Shown here one piece after another: positions 1-7,725 of a DNA stretch of 9,395 nt. The notes beneath the pieces were generated by a model. It saw only the letters and a program-made list of their open reading frames with translations. It ran no database searches and was not told the DNA's origin. The stretch's first letter is position 1, and each line of letters opens with the position of its first letter. The translations under genes and the position numbers were made by a program. This DNA is from Bacteroidota bacterium (GTDB lineage: Bacteria > Bacteroidota > Bacteroidia > Bacteroidales > Bacteroidaceae), in assembly GCA_023458215.1 (NCBI GenBank), contig JAEXAJ010000179.1, positions 1-9,395 on the forward strand, given 5' to 3'.

Positions 1-65
1 GAACCTACACGCCTCTCGGCACCAGATCCTAAGTCTGGCGCGGCTGCCAATTACGCCACACCCGC
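1..65 (-). tRNA. tRNA-Leu (anticodon UAG), 3' end beyond window
   Basis: Read on the minus strand, the 5' end at 65 begins GCGGGTG, the acceptor-strand half. A D-arm containing GTAATTGGCAG and an anticodon arm CCAGA-CTTAGGA-TCTGG follow. The anticodon TAG lies at plus positions 29-31 and decodes CUA leucine codons. A variable-region stretch (TGCCGAGAGGCGTG) and the start of the T arm (GTAGGTTC) come next, and the gene then leaves the window. The missing part is the rest of the T arm and the 3' acceptor strand, so acceptor pairing cannot be checked. It lies 75 bp downstream of the S41 gene in the same direction, but has its own promoter-like sequence. Confidence 0.93.
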
Positions 66-88
66 GTGGCTTTTCTCTAAAGCGAGGG

Positions 89-119
89 CAAAGATAGAAA
101 GATTTTTCATTCTGACAAA
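89..119 (-). promoter_or_regulatory. Bacteroides-type promoter for tRNA-Leu
   Basis: On the minus strand a -33 element TTTG (plus 116-119) is followed after 19 bp by a perfect -7 element TATCTTTG (plus 89-96), matching the Bacteroides consensus TTTG/TAnnTTTG. The mature tRNA 5' end at 65 lies 23 bp beyond the -7 box, which leaves a short 5' leader. The distance and the perfect match make this the likely tRNA promoter. It also supports assigning the window to Bacteroidales. Confidence 0.72.
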
Positions 120-140
120 CAGTTTGGCGGAGAAAGTCAT

Positions 141-1157
141 TTAAGGAGTAACTTTCAGTAGTTTTCTTGCCTCCTCAATGATGGTATCCAAGTCTTTTGC
201 CTCATCTTCCTTAGTCATGTCTACCTTTATTTGGGGATCAATGCCGAATTCAATCTGTTGTTTGGCTGCATCTAAATGTGGGCTGGCAGAGAAACGTACC
301 CCCCATCCGTTTGGTAACTCCGAAGAAAAGGGGAGTCCCGAACCGCCACCGGTCTTGTCACCGATTAGGGTTACGTTGGGGAAGTAGCGCATGGAGTTTA
401 CAAAGTCATTGGTGGCACTGTAAGAATGGCGGTTGGTCAGGAGGGCGACCTTCTTTTGCCAACGAATACTGTTGGAGGGTTCTTGGTAAATCGGGGAGGG
501 TTCGGAGAAGTCGTTGTGTCCCGGACCGGTCTTGTGCTGAATATAACCTGTCAATACCTTCTCATTAGTGAAACGGGCGGCAAAACGGGTAGCGTATGTC
601 AGATTACCTCCTCCATTGTTGCGTACGTCGATAATGATTCCGTTGCAAACGGCAAGATAGGAGAGTATCTCATCCAGATTGCCGTCGCCGATACCACTGG
701 AAAAGTCGCCATAGTACACATAGCCGATATTATCATCCAGAATCCTATATTTGGCACCGCCCGCAATACGATAGTCACGTCCGAGGTATTTCTCAATGAT
801 GCTTTCGTTGAAGTTGCGAGGATAATCCAGATACCAGTCCCAGTAACGTGCCATGTTAGATGAATTGTACAGGTTGACGTGACCGTCTTTTAACTCGGCG
901 AGCATATTTCCCAATACCTGGAATAGACCGTCATTACTCATGTTTGAAGTGATAAGCGGCTTGTATTTATCGTGGATGGCATCCCAGTCTATCTGTTTAT
1001 AATCAAGGAAACAATATTGTTCATCAATAATCTGCCACAATGCTTCAAAATTACCTTGAGGGGTATTGCTGAATTCCTCTTCACGAATACATCCGCTAAG
1101 AAGAGGAAGTAGGAAGAGTAATAAACAGAAGCGGTATATTTTGATTTTCATATTCAT
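141..1157 (-). CDS. S41-family (tricorn/CtpA-like) peptidase, lipoprotein
   Basis: A 338-residue protein with a lipoprotein signal: basic start, hydrophobic run and lipobox LLSGC with acylated Cys23. It is therefore probably membrane-anchored outside the cytoplasm. Residues about 35-100 form the helical N-terminal region of the S41 family, ending in a LKDGHV motif (His93). Residues about 140-310 form the protease core: GIIIDVRNNGGGN at 173-185, then NRHSYSA with the probable nucleophile Ser245, then IGDKTGGGSG at 265-274. No PDZ domain is evident between the helical part and the core. The Lys of the Ser/Lys dyad of Tsp/CtpA enzymes (GxxTxGKG) aligns with Gly272, so catalysis, if any, would be tricorn-like with His93 taking part; this is inference. 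The start could be Met1 or Met3. It is the third gene after parC and the DUF3316-like gene in one direction, 55 bp after the latter, so probably cotranscribed. The substrate is unknown. Confidence 0.85.
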   Translation of the reverse strand: MNMKIKIYRFCLLLFLLPLLSGCIREEEFSNTPQGNFEALWQIIDEQYCFLDYKQIDWDAIHDKYKPLITSNMSNDGLFQVLGNMLAELKDGHVNLYNSSNMARYWDWYLDYPRNFNESIIEKYLGRDYRIAGGAKYRILDDNIGYVYYGDFSSGIGDGNLDEILSYLAVCNGIIIDVRNNGGGNLTYATRFAARFTNEKVLTGYIQHKTGPGHNDFSEPSPIYQEPSNSIRWQKKVALLTNRHSYSATNDFVNSMRYFPNVTLIGDKTGGGSGLPFSSELPNGWGVRFSASPHLDAAKQQIEFGIDPQIKVDMTKEDEAKDLDTIIEEARKLLKVTP

Positions 1158-1185
1158 TTTTTAGTTGACGGATTTTTAGTTGACG
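1158..1185. repeat. Tandem 13-bp direct repeat
   Basis: TTTTTAGTTGACG occurs at 1158-1170 and again at 1173-1185, separated by 2 bp. A related GAGTTGGC follows at 1185-1192. The repeat fills about half of the 55-bp gap between the DUF3316-like and S41 genes, directly upstream of the S41 start codon on the minus strand. No function is visible. It resembles the short AGTTGAC-type intergenic repeats of Bacteroides genomes, which is a recollection and was not checked. Confidence 0.6.
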
Positions 1186-1212
1186 AGTTGGCAAGTAAGG
1201 AGGTCTTGCGGA

Positions 1213-2106
1213 TTATTTATGGTACTTCCTGTTGGGGAATAAATATAGCTCTTTTACAAATCCCACCATGAACACGTGCGAGTAGGTGTGCGTCTTTATA
1301 TGGTTGACATTGGATTGCTGTGCATCCCATATATAGCCAAACCGCATTCTGGCACGTCCTACGGGAAAGTCGGCGGTCAACATCTGCCTCATGGAAGGCT
1401 GGTTGTACAAGGAGGTGAATTTTATGACTCCATCCCAATGCCCTAATGTGAAAATCTCATAGTAAGACTGTCCATAGTTTGGAGAGAACATAACGCCCAT
1501 CAGAGGTAGGTTGATCTGATATCTCAAAGTAAGCAGGCTGTTCTTGACACGCAGGTTCCAGATAGCCATACCCGAAGCCGCGAGGTTGATGTAAGCACGG
1601 GCGGAAGCAGGGTTGTTACCATTGCGGAGGTTGTATACGAAACCACCATTGAAATCACCTACACCTCCGGCAAGTAGTTTGAAGTTGCTGGTGATGGGGA
1701 AGTTATAGTGCAAGCCATAATTCCAGTTAGCCAACCCGGAGAAGGTATTGTTATTGTCTACCTTATTATGGGTGTATCCCAAGTCTGCCTGGAAGAAGGT
1801 CTGTAAAGATACATTTCCTTTCATCCACTTTGTCATACGCATGCTTTCGCGAGAGATGCGGAAGTCGATGCCTTTGTATTCCTGTGGAGAAAGATAGGTG
1901 TCGAATACATTCGTTGTACCCACTCCATACATGGTGGCACGGGTACTGACACGGTTGCGTTCTAAAACGGGAGATGTAGCTTGTATGCCCTGAAAAGTAG
2001 AATCTGTGTATTGCTTTGGCAAAATATTCCCTTCCTGGGCTTTTACTCCGATACTACCTGATAGTAGAATAAGGAATATTCCTATTTTATATAGTTGCTG
2101 AATCAT
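1213..2106 (-). CDS. DUF3316-like secreted/outer-membrane protein of unknown function
   Basis: A 297-residue protein starting with a Sec signal peptide (hydrophobic core IGIFLILLSGSIG, probable cleavage after VKA at residue 23). The mature part is rich in aromatic and alternating polar/apolar stretches, for example the segments near 95-110, 125-150 and 190-240, which suggests an antiparallel beta-barrel or beta-rich envelope protein. It carries no lipobox. From memory it resembles the DUF3316 family of Bacteroidales, but no family motif is firm enough to be certain. It does not end in the terminal Phe typical of outer-membrane barrels (the last residues are RKYHK), so barrel insertion is uncertain. 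The start lies 18 bp after the parC stop, so the two genes are almost certainly cotranscribed. A functional link to the topoisomerase is not implied by the sequence. Confidence 0.72.
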   Translation of the reverse strand: MIQQLYKIGIFLILLSGSIGVKAQEGNILPKQYTDSTFQGIQATSPVLERNRVSTRATMYGVGTTNVFDTYLSPQEYKGIDFRISRESMRMTKWMKGNVSLQTFFQADLGYTHNKVDNNNTFSGLANWNYGLHYNFPITSNFKLLAGGVGDFNGGFVYNLRNGNNPASARAYINLAASGMAIWNLRVKNSLLTLRYQINLPLMGVMFSPNYGQSYYEIFTLGHWDGVIKFTSLYNQPSMRQMLTADFPVGRARMRFGYIWDAQQSNVNHIKTHTYSHVFMVGFVKELYLFPNRKYHK

Positions 2107-2124
2107 TGGTCAATCACTAATCAT

Positions 2125-4806
2125 TTAAAACAGTTTCATTTGTCCCGTCATTTCATCCAGTATGTCCCCTTCGCTTTTACCGTGGTCAGGATCCAGTATT
2201 TCGGGTTCGTCTTCATCGTCGGTCACTTTGGGCTGCGATGATTCGGGTTGGCGTATGGGTTCCAACTCGTTGATCGTTTCAATGGTAAAGGTAGTCAGAC
2301 GTTTGCCTTTGGCCTTGAACCCCTTGACGGCAATGAAATCGTCGGCATCTACAATCAGTGGTTCACGGAAATGGTCGTGCCCGCCGAAGATTACTTCAAG
2401 ACGTGGGTAGTATTCGTCTGTAAGTAAGATCAGGCTGCTATTCTTGTTTTCGCCAATATAATTCTGCTTGCGTGGAGTAGCTTCGAAACAGAAACGTTTG
2501 ATATACGGATAATTCTGTTGGTCGGCATCGTAGAGTACGGCTGTCCATACCTTGTTCGGATCATATTTCTCCAATACACGAATGCTGTCGTCGTAGTGGT
2601 TGTTCAGGTCGAAGTTAGTGATATAGAAGTCGCCACTATTCTGAACGACAAGAATGCTGTCTTCGCTTTGGAATTCACCGAGATATTCTCCGCGACCGTC
2701 GTAGTTGAGGCGCAGCACATCGCGGTCAAACCAGACTTTACGTCCGCCAAGCGTAGAGCCTCCACGCTGTTTCAAGGCTATCTTATGCACCGGGAGTTTG
2801 GTCAGGATATTTCCCATGGCTTGTCTACCTTTGATGCCGATGGCGCTGAAGTCCTCTTCGAAAATAATGCGTCGTACCCGTGGATTCGGCTTCAGGGTGA
2901 CTTTGATAACTTCGGCTTCGCCGTTAGGATTGGCTGTGAAATACATGATACGTGATTCGGGGGTGCCTTGAGTGACATCATATTCCCGGTCGCGTACGAT
3001 GGAAGTCACGGCAAAACGTTTGATGTAATGTGTGCCTTCTTTTCCGTCACGGTAAACCACATTGTAGATAGTACGCTTGTCGTTCTTCTTGAACACATTG
3101 GCGTAGAGTATATTCTTGCCGACAAATTTCTTTTCAGCAACCGGGGTAATGATGTATTTGCCATCCCGGAAGAAGAGTATGACGTCGTCGATAGGGGAGC
3201 AGTTACCTATAAACTCATCTTTTTTCAGTCCTGTGCCTATGAAACCTTCTTCGCGGTTGATGTAAAGTTTTTCGTTGGCTTCGATTACTTTGGTTGCTTC
3301 GATGGTGTCGAAGTTGCGGAGCTCCGTACGGCGTGGAAAATCTTTGCCGTATTTATCTTTCAACATGCGATACCAGTCTACGGTATATTCCACGATGTTT
3401 GCCAGGTGGCGGTCTATCTCCTCGATGTCTGCCTTCATGCGGGCAATCAGTTCTTCCGCCTTTTCGGAGTTGAACTTGAGGATACGTGCCATCTTGATTT
3501 CCATCAGCTTGAGGATATCGTCTTTGGTTACCTCACGGATGAACGTGGGGTAGTAAGGAGTCAGGCGCGAGTCGATATGCTCACAGGCAGCGTCCATGCT
3601 TTTGGCTTGCTCAAATTCTTTGTCTTTATAGATGCGTTCTTCGATGAAGATCTTCTCTAATGAGGCAAAGTGCAGGCTTTCCAGTATTTCTCCTTTGCGT
3701 ATTTCCAATTCAAGACGAAGCAAGGCGAGCGTATTGTCAACGGATTTGCGCAGTACATCACTGACGGTAAGGAAGTGCGGCTTTTGGTCGTCAATGACGC
3801 AGCAGTTCGGTGAAAGGCTTATCTCGCAGTCGGTGAAAGCATAGAGTGCATCGATGGTTTTATCCGATGAAGCTCCCGGAGCCAAGTGCACCAGAATTTC
3901 CACACTGCCGGAGGTAAGGTCTTCTACCTTGCGTATTTTGATTTTTCCCTTTTCGCTTGCCTTTACAATAGAATCGCATACGGTAGCTACTGTCTTTCCA
4001 AAAGGTATTTCTTTGATGGCAAGTGTTTTGTTGTCTACCTTTTCTATTTTAGAGCGTATTCGTACTGCCCCGCCACGTTCGCCGTCATTGTATTTGGAAA
4101 CGTCGATGGAGCCACCTGTCTGGAAGTCGGGGTATAATTTGAATTCTTCGTGGTGCAGGTATTTGATAGATGCATCACACAATTCGTTGAAGTTATGTGG
4201 CAGTATCTTTGAGGATAAACCTACGGCGATACCTTCGACACCTTGCGCCAGCAATAGCGGGAACTTTACGGGGAGTGTTACCGGTTCCTTGTTTCGCCCG
4301 TCGTAAGAGAGTTTCCATTCGGTAGTTTTGGGGTTGAATACCACGTCGAGGGCAAACTTGGAGAGGCGCGCTTCGATGTAACGAGGTGCGGCGGCGCTAT
4401 CACCGGTCAGGATGTTACCCCAGTTTCCCTGGCAGTCTACGAGTAAATCCTTTTGTCCCAGTTGCACCAGAGCATCGCCGATAGAAGCGTCACCGTGCGG
4501 GTGGAATTGCATGGTATGTCCCACGATATTTGCTACTTTGTTGTAACGTCCGTCTTCTAGACGGCGCATGGAATGCAAGATGCGTCGTTGCACGGGTTTC
4601 AATCCGTCCATGATGTGGGGCACGGCACGTTCCAATATAACGTACGAAGCATAGTCCAAAAACCAGTTTTGGTACATTCCGCTTAGCTGGTGCTTCACGT
4701 TGACATCTTTCGTATCCGCAGGTTTGTAATCCGAATGCTCTTGACTCCCCTCTGCAGGGAGTTCTTTATCCAAGTCGTCTATTGGTGTTTCAAAATCTTC
4801 GCTCAT
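2125..4806 (-). CDS. parC: DNA topoisomerase IV subunit A (GyrA/ParC family)
   Basis: An 893-residue type IIA topoisomerase breakage-reunion subunit, which with ParE would cut and pass duplex DNA and unlink daughter chromosomes. After a short acidic leader (1-35), the N-terminal winged-helix domain includes YVILERAVPHIMDGLKPVQRR (55-75) and the quinolone-region segment HPHGDASIGDALVQ (102-115). The catalytic motif AAPRYIEARLS follows, with active-site Tyr143 and Arg142. The tower and coiled-coil regions run to about 490. The C-terminal part is a divergent beta-pinwheel with GIKGRQAMG (657-665) and KQRGGSTLGG (679-688), lacking a clean GyrA box, which favours ParC over GyrA. The last 30 residues are acidic. 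The residue aligned with the quinolone-contact Ser of E. coli GyrA Ser83/ParC Ser80 is Ala107. A consensus promoter lies 53 bp upstream. It is the first gene of a leftward cluster with the DUF3316-like and S41 genes. parE is not in the window. Confidence 0.93.
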   Translation of the reverse strand: MSEDFETPIDDLDKELPAEGSQEHSDYKPADTKDVNVKHQLSGMYQNWFLDYASYVILERAVPHIMDGLKPVQRRILHSMRRLEDGRYNKVANIVGHTMQFHPHGDASIGDALVQLGQKDLLVDCQGNWGNILTGDSAAAPRYIEARLSKFALDVVFNPKTTEWKLSYDGRNKEPVTLPVKFPLLLAQGVEGIAVGLSSKILPHNFNELCDASIKYLHHEEFKLYPDFQTGGSIDVSKYNDGERGGAVRIRSKIEKVDNKTLAIKEIPFGKTVATVCDSIVKASEKGKIKIRKVEDLTSGSVEILVHLAPGASSDKTIDALYAFTDCEISLSPNCCVIDDQKPHFLTVSDVLRKSVDNTLALLRLELEIRKGEILESLHFASLEKIFIEERIYKDKEFEQAKSMDAACEHIDSRLTPYYPTFIREVTKDDILKLMEIKMARILKFNSEKAEELIARMKADIEEIDRHLANIVEYTVDWYRMLKDKYGKDFPRRTELRNFDTIEATKVIEANEKLYINREEGFIGTGLKKDEFIGNCSPIDDVILFFRDGKYIITPVAEKKFVGKNILYANVFKKNDKRTIYNVVYRDGKEGTHYIKRFAVTSIVRDREYDVTQGTPESRIMYFTANPNGEAEVIKVTLKPNPRVRRIIFEEDFSAIGIKGRQAMGNILTKLPVHKIALKQRGGSTLGGRKVWFDRDVLRLNYDGRGEYLGEFQSEDSILVVQNSGDFYITNFDLNNHYDDSIRVLEKYDPNKVWTAVLYDADQQNYPYIKRFCFEATPRKQNYIGENKNSSLILLTDEYYPRLEVIFGGHDHFREPLIVDADDFIAVKGFKAKGKRLTTFTIETINELEPIRQPESSQPKVTDDEDEPEILDPDHGKSEGDILDEMTGQMKLF

Positions 4807-4858
4807 ATTTGTCAGGGAATTGTCTATTCTATGGTATTACTGAATTTTCAGTTGCACG

Positions 4859-4892
4859 CAAAAATACAAAATTTATCGGGAAAATATGCAAA
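4859..4892 (-). promoter_or_regulatory. Bacteroides-type promoter for parC cluster
   Basis: On the minus strand, TTTG (plus 4889-4892) precedes a perfect -7 box TATTTTTG (plus 4859-4866). The 22-bp spacing is slightly longer than usual. Transcription would begin near 4852-4855 and give a leader of about 45-50 nt before the parC start at 4806. It is the only good match in the gap, so it probably drives parC, the DUF3316-like gene and the S41 gene. Confidence 0.6.
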
Positions 4893-4967
4893 GAAGTTAG
4901 ATATTGCATGATGTTTTCTTTGTTTTGTAATTAAACTCATTCTTGTTTTTTCGGATATGAGCTAAAT

Positions 4968-5065
4968 GTGATAAAGTGATTGGGTGATAAAGTGATAGTG
5001 AGATAATACTCTGTGGCACATAGCGCAGCTACCTTATCACCTTATCACTTTATTACCCTATCACT
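4968..5065. repeat. Opposed octamer arrays forming a long imperfect hairpin
   Basis: On the plus strand an octamer runs in tandem from 4968 to 5007: GTGATAAA, GTGATTGG, GTGATAAA, GTGATAGT, GAGATAAT. The same kind of octamer runs on the minus strand from 5064 downward (GTGATAGG, GTAATAAA, GTGATAAG, GTGATAAG). The two arrays are therefore inverted. Positions 4975-5006 can pair with 5034-5065 at 27 of 32 positions, around a 27-nt loop (5007-5033) that itself holds TAGC-GCA-GCTA. It sits between the antiporter stop (5089) and the parC promoter. A U-tract does not follow it in the leftward transcript, so it is not a canonical terminator, although it could protect or end the antiporter mRNA. Confidence 0.75.
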
Positions 5066-5088
5066 ATTTTTGCTTCATTTCTAAAGCG

Positions 5089-7275
5089 TTATGAATCAAT
5101 TTCTCTGCGGATCACCAGTAATGAAGGAAATTCTTCCAATATACTTTCGTCATTAGTCAATCCTGTATAGGTGGTGTAGCTCATAATTAGCAGACCATTC
5201 TTATCATTATTCTTGAGTTTCTCCCGATTTGTATAATCAATGAGAGCTAATTGCTGTGAATATTTCTCCGATAGTATGCTTGTATGTTGATATTTCTCAC
5301 TGTAATTTTCGGAAAGATATAGCTTTAGTTGCTGCCCGTTCAGGAGCATCTTTTCGATATAGGGTAACAAAAACTCGTCTGTGCTTCCTAAAACGAAACT
5401 GGTAGTAGAACCTTCCCGAAAACCCCGATTCAAAAATACGGCAACCGGGCACTTTACTTGTTCTATTACATCATCTATTTTGTCACGTAAGAGTGATAGC
5501 CAGAGAATAGCGCCCGGGGTGCCGAACTTATCAGCTTGGAAATGGCTTCGTGCTCCCAGAAGCAGCATATCCGGCTGTTCTTTCTTCACAAGTTGAATGA
5601 TACCATGTACGAGTTTATCAGTGACGCGATAATAATTTTCGACGGGGATATTAAGCTCGGCAGCACGTTGATTCAGCGGTGCAAAGCTCTCTTTGGCATA
5701 CAGGGCGGCATTCATCGGGTTTAAATCAGTGCCAATGGTATAGTGTGCGGCAATCACTTGCTCTTTTTTTAAATCTTTTCCAAATAGCTGATTATAGATG
5801 GCAAGTAGATTGCACCCCGCATCGGGACGCCCGAAACAGAGTATCAGCTTCCGTTTGGGAGATAATTTTTGCTCCCGGTGGGTGAAGTACTGCTCTACCA
5901 AGTGGAGTAGTGGCGTAGTCATAAATGTAGTAATCAATGCCATAATGACGAGGATTACGAAAATAGATGGCGGGAGCACTCCCATTTCATATCCGATGTT
6001 CAATGCTACGAGTTCCATCAATCCGCGGGTGTTCATCAGGGTACCTATGGTGAGACTGTCTTTCCACGATTCTCCGACGAGGCGGGAAGCTATAGCGCAA
6101 CCTCCCAGCTTGCCCGCAATGGCGACAGTGACCAGTAACGCGCATACCCCCCACAGTTCCGGACTGTTTATTAACCCTATCTGCGTGCGAAGCCCGGTGA
6201 ATGCAAAGAACAACGGAAGGAAAAATACCAGCGAGATGTCCTCTACCTTTTCCATCATGACTTTGCGGAAACCGATATTGGAAGGCATTACCACTCCAGC
6301 CATGAAGGCTCCGAAAAGGGCGTGGATACCTATCACCTCGGTAATGCAGGAAGATATAATTAGTATCAGTAGGATAAAGGCGACGAATGTTTTGTTGATA
6401 GCTTCTTTGTTGGCATACACTTCGCCCACTTTCTTCAAGAACGGGCGAACGAGCAGGAACATCACAGCAATATAAGCAATAGCCAATCCCACGGAATAAA
6501 GAGCACTGGCAAACGTACCGGCTTTAGCTATAGCAATGACAATAGCCAACAAGCACCAAGCTGTTACATCATCATTGGCCGCAGAGGCAATGGTAAGAGT
6601 GCCCAATTGGGTTTTCGTCATGTTTCGTTCCTGTATAATACGGGCGAGTACTGGAAATGCAGTTATACTCATAGAAATGCCAATAAATAAAGCAAAGGGT
6701 AAGAACGCCGTATGCGATGAGGCATATTTTTCGTAAATCCAGTATGAAGATAGAATCCCGAGGAAAAATGGGACCAATATGCCGGCATGGCTGATGACTA
6801 AAGTCTCATTGATCTTGTTTTTCAAGACGCTGAAATCAAGCTCCATTCCGATAACGAACATGAAGAGTATTAAGCCTACTTGACTCAGAAGTTCCAGATT
6901 CGTCAGCGAACTCGCTGGAAATAGGAAATGAAAGGCGTCCGGGATGAAGAAACCTAGTACGGAAGGACCTAATACAATACCGGCAACAATTTCACCGATC
7001 ACACTAGGTTGGCCTATATAACTGAATAAAAAGCCGAATAGCCGTACGGTTAGCAATACGGCAATTATCTGAAATAATAGAATTGTTAATGGGTGATGGA
7101 TGTTGGCAGTCAAAAATTGGCAGAACATCTCAAATGGAGTATTCTGTACTTTACTAATCGTACTTGTAGTATAGTGTGAGAAACGATCGCCTTCATCAAT
7201 GGCAAAATAAATTAAGGCTCCGAAGAAGAGCAACATGATTACGTAAATGATATAGTTCTTCTTAGATTTTTGCAT
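5089..7275 (-). CDS. CPA2-type cation/H+ antiporter with C-terminal Usp-like domain
   Basis: A 728-residue protein. A single N-terminal membrane segment (about 8-25) is followed by an extracytoplasmic stretch and then a membrane core of roughly a dozen helices (about 62-460) of the Na+/H+ exchanger superfamily. Landmarks are GEIVAGIVLGPSVLG (94-108), FMFVIGMELD (138-147), SMSITAFPVLARII (201-214) and the ion-binding motif AANDDVTAW with Asp235-Asp236. GIHALFGAFMAGVVMP (316-331) and LMNTRGLMELV (413-423) follow. The paired Asp is typical of Na+(K+)/H+ exchangers of the NapA type, whereas KefB/KefC carry Gln-Asp. Residues about 470-728 are cytoplasmic and resemble tandem universal stress protein folds, including LLLGARSH and a GTPGAILW segment, possibly a nucleotide-sensing module. 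No RCK/TrkA-N motif is clear. Ion and direction are not determinable. No consensus promoter with both boxes lies just upstream; see the promoter at 7726. Confidence 0.87.
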   Translation of the reverse strand: MQKSKKNYIIYVIMLLFFGALIYFAIDEGDRFSHYTTSTISKVQNTPFEMFCQFLTANIHHPLTILLFQIIAVLLTVRLFGFLFSYIGQPSVIGEIVAGIVLGPSVLGFFIPDAFHFLFPASSLTNLELLSQVGLILFMFVIGMELDFSVLKNKINETLVISHAGILVPFFLGILSSYWIYEKYASSHTAFLPFALFIGISMSITAFPVLARIIQERNMTKTQLGTLTIASAANDDVTAWCLLAIVIAIAKAGTFASALYSVGLAIAYIAVMFLLVRPFLKKVGEVYANKEAINKTFVAFILLILIISSCITEVIGIHALFGAFMAGVVMPSNIGFRKVMMEKVEDISLVFFLPLFFAFTGLRTQIGLINSPELWGVCALLVTVAIAGKLGGCAIASRLVGESWKDSLTIGTLMNTRGLMELVALNIGYEMGVLPPSIFVILVIMALITTFMTTPLLHLVEQYFTHREQKLSPKRKLILCFGRPDAGCNLLAIYNQLFGKDLKKEQVIAAHYTIGTDLNPMNAALYAKESFAPLNQRAAELNIPVENYYRVTDKLVHGIIQLVKKEQPDMLLLGARSHFQADKFGTPGAILWLSLLRDKIDDVIEQVKCPVAVFLNRGFREGSTTSFVLGSTDEFLLPYIEKMLLNGQQLKLYLSENYSEKYQHTSILSEKYSQQLALIDYTNREKLKNNDKNGLLIMSYTTYTGLTNDESILEEFPSLLVIRREIDS

Positions 7276-7686
7276 AATACATGTGTTAAATATGGAAGTA
7301 ACCTACACTAATACAAATTAAAACACAGAAAAGGATAACATAGTTTGATGGATAGGAAAAAATGTTGTGTTTTGGATTCTAAAAAATAATATGTGATATA
7401 AAGTGTTGTAACTAACCCTTTTGTATGACTGTAATATACAAGGTAAAATAATATTGTAAAGACAAATGTATGCATTGTGTTTAAAGAGATAATCCTGATT
7501 TAGACATTTTTAACCCAGCTTTTGTGTGTTCTCATGTTATAAATAATATTTTCGTTATATACAATTATATCTAATTGCACAATGAATCATGAAGCTGTTT
7601 AGTGAATAATATAATATTATTTTACAAATTTGTGCGTTGATAGAATGACGAGGGGAAAGGGGGAGTTAATAAAAGTAGCTTTATTC
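7276..7686. other. AT-rich intergenic region between antiporter and left inversion site
   Basis: This stretch of 411 bp contains no supportable gene on either strand. It forms the 5' leader region of the leftward antiporter gene. An isolated minus-strand -7-like box, TACATTTG (plus 7463-7470), lacks a -33 partner at 19-22 bp. An AT-only hairpin AATAATAT-A-ATATTATT lies at about 7605-7621, and AATAAA(6 nt)TTTATT at 7668-7685 abuts the recombination site. A strong terminator that would stop leftward transcription from the invertible promoter was not seen. Confidence 0.6.
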
Positions 7687-7713
7687 CTTTCCGTTACTTT
7701 GCAGGTAACGGAA
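7687..7713 (+). repeat. Left inversion (crossover) site
   Basis: The 9-bp arms TTCCGTTAC (7689-7697) and GTAACGGAA (7705-7713) flank the asymmetric 7-bp core TTTGCAG (7698-7704), with two more shared bases (CT) outside. The identical 27-bp sequence occurs in reverse orientation at 9170-9196. Palindromic arms around a short asymmetric spacer are the form of a tyrosine-recombinase core site: one monomer binds each arm and strand exchange occurs across the core. The GTTAC-N7-GTAAC heart agrees with the motif I recall for Bacteroides Tsr inversion sites. A further half-arm TTTCCGT lies at 7718-7724. Confidence 0.9.
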
Positions 7714-7725
7714 TAAATTTCCGTG

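Noticed and set aside
2518..3660. Long plus-strand open frames across parC (145 and 230 codons)
   Set aside because: They lie antisense within a well-supported parC reading frame and show no family-like sequence.
4968..5065. CRISPR array
   Set aside because: The octamers are short and directly abutting, with no spacers of uniform length and no cas genes nearby.
7463..7470. Minus-strand TACATTTG as an antiporter promoter
   Set aside because: It matches the -7 consensus, but no TTTG is found 19-22 bp upstream, so it is not called as a promoter.
7694..7701. -7-like TTACTTTG inside the left crossover site as a recombinase promoter
   Set aside because: The second base mismatches and there is no -33 element at the proper distance. 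The sequence is explained by the recombination arm and core.
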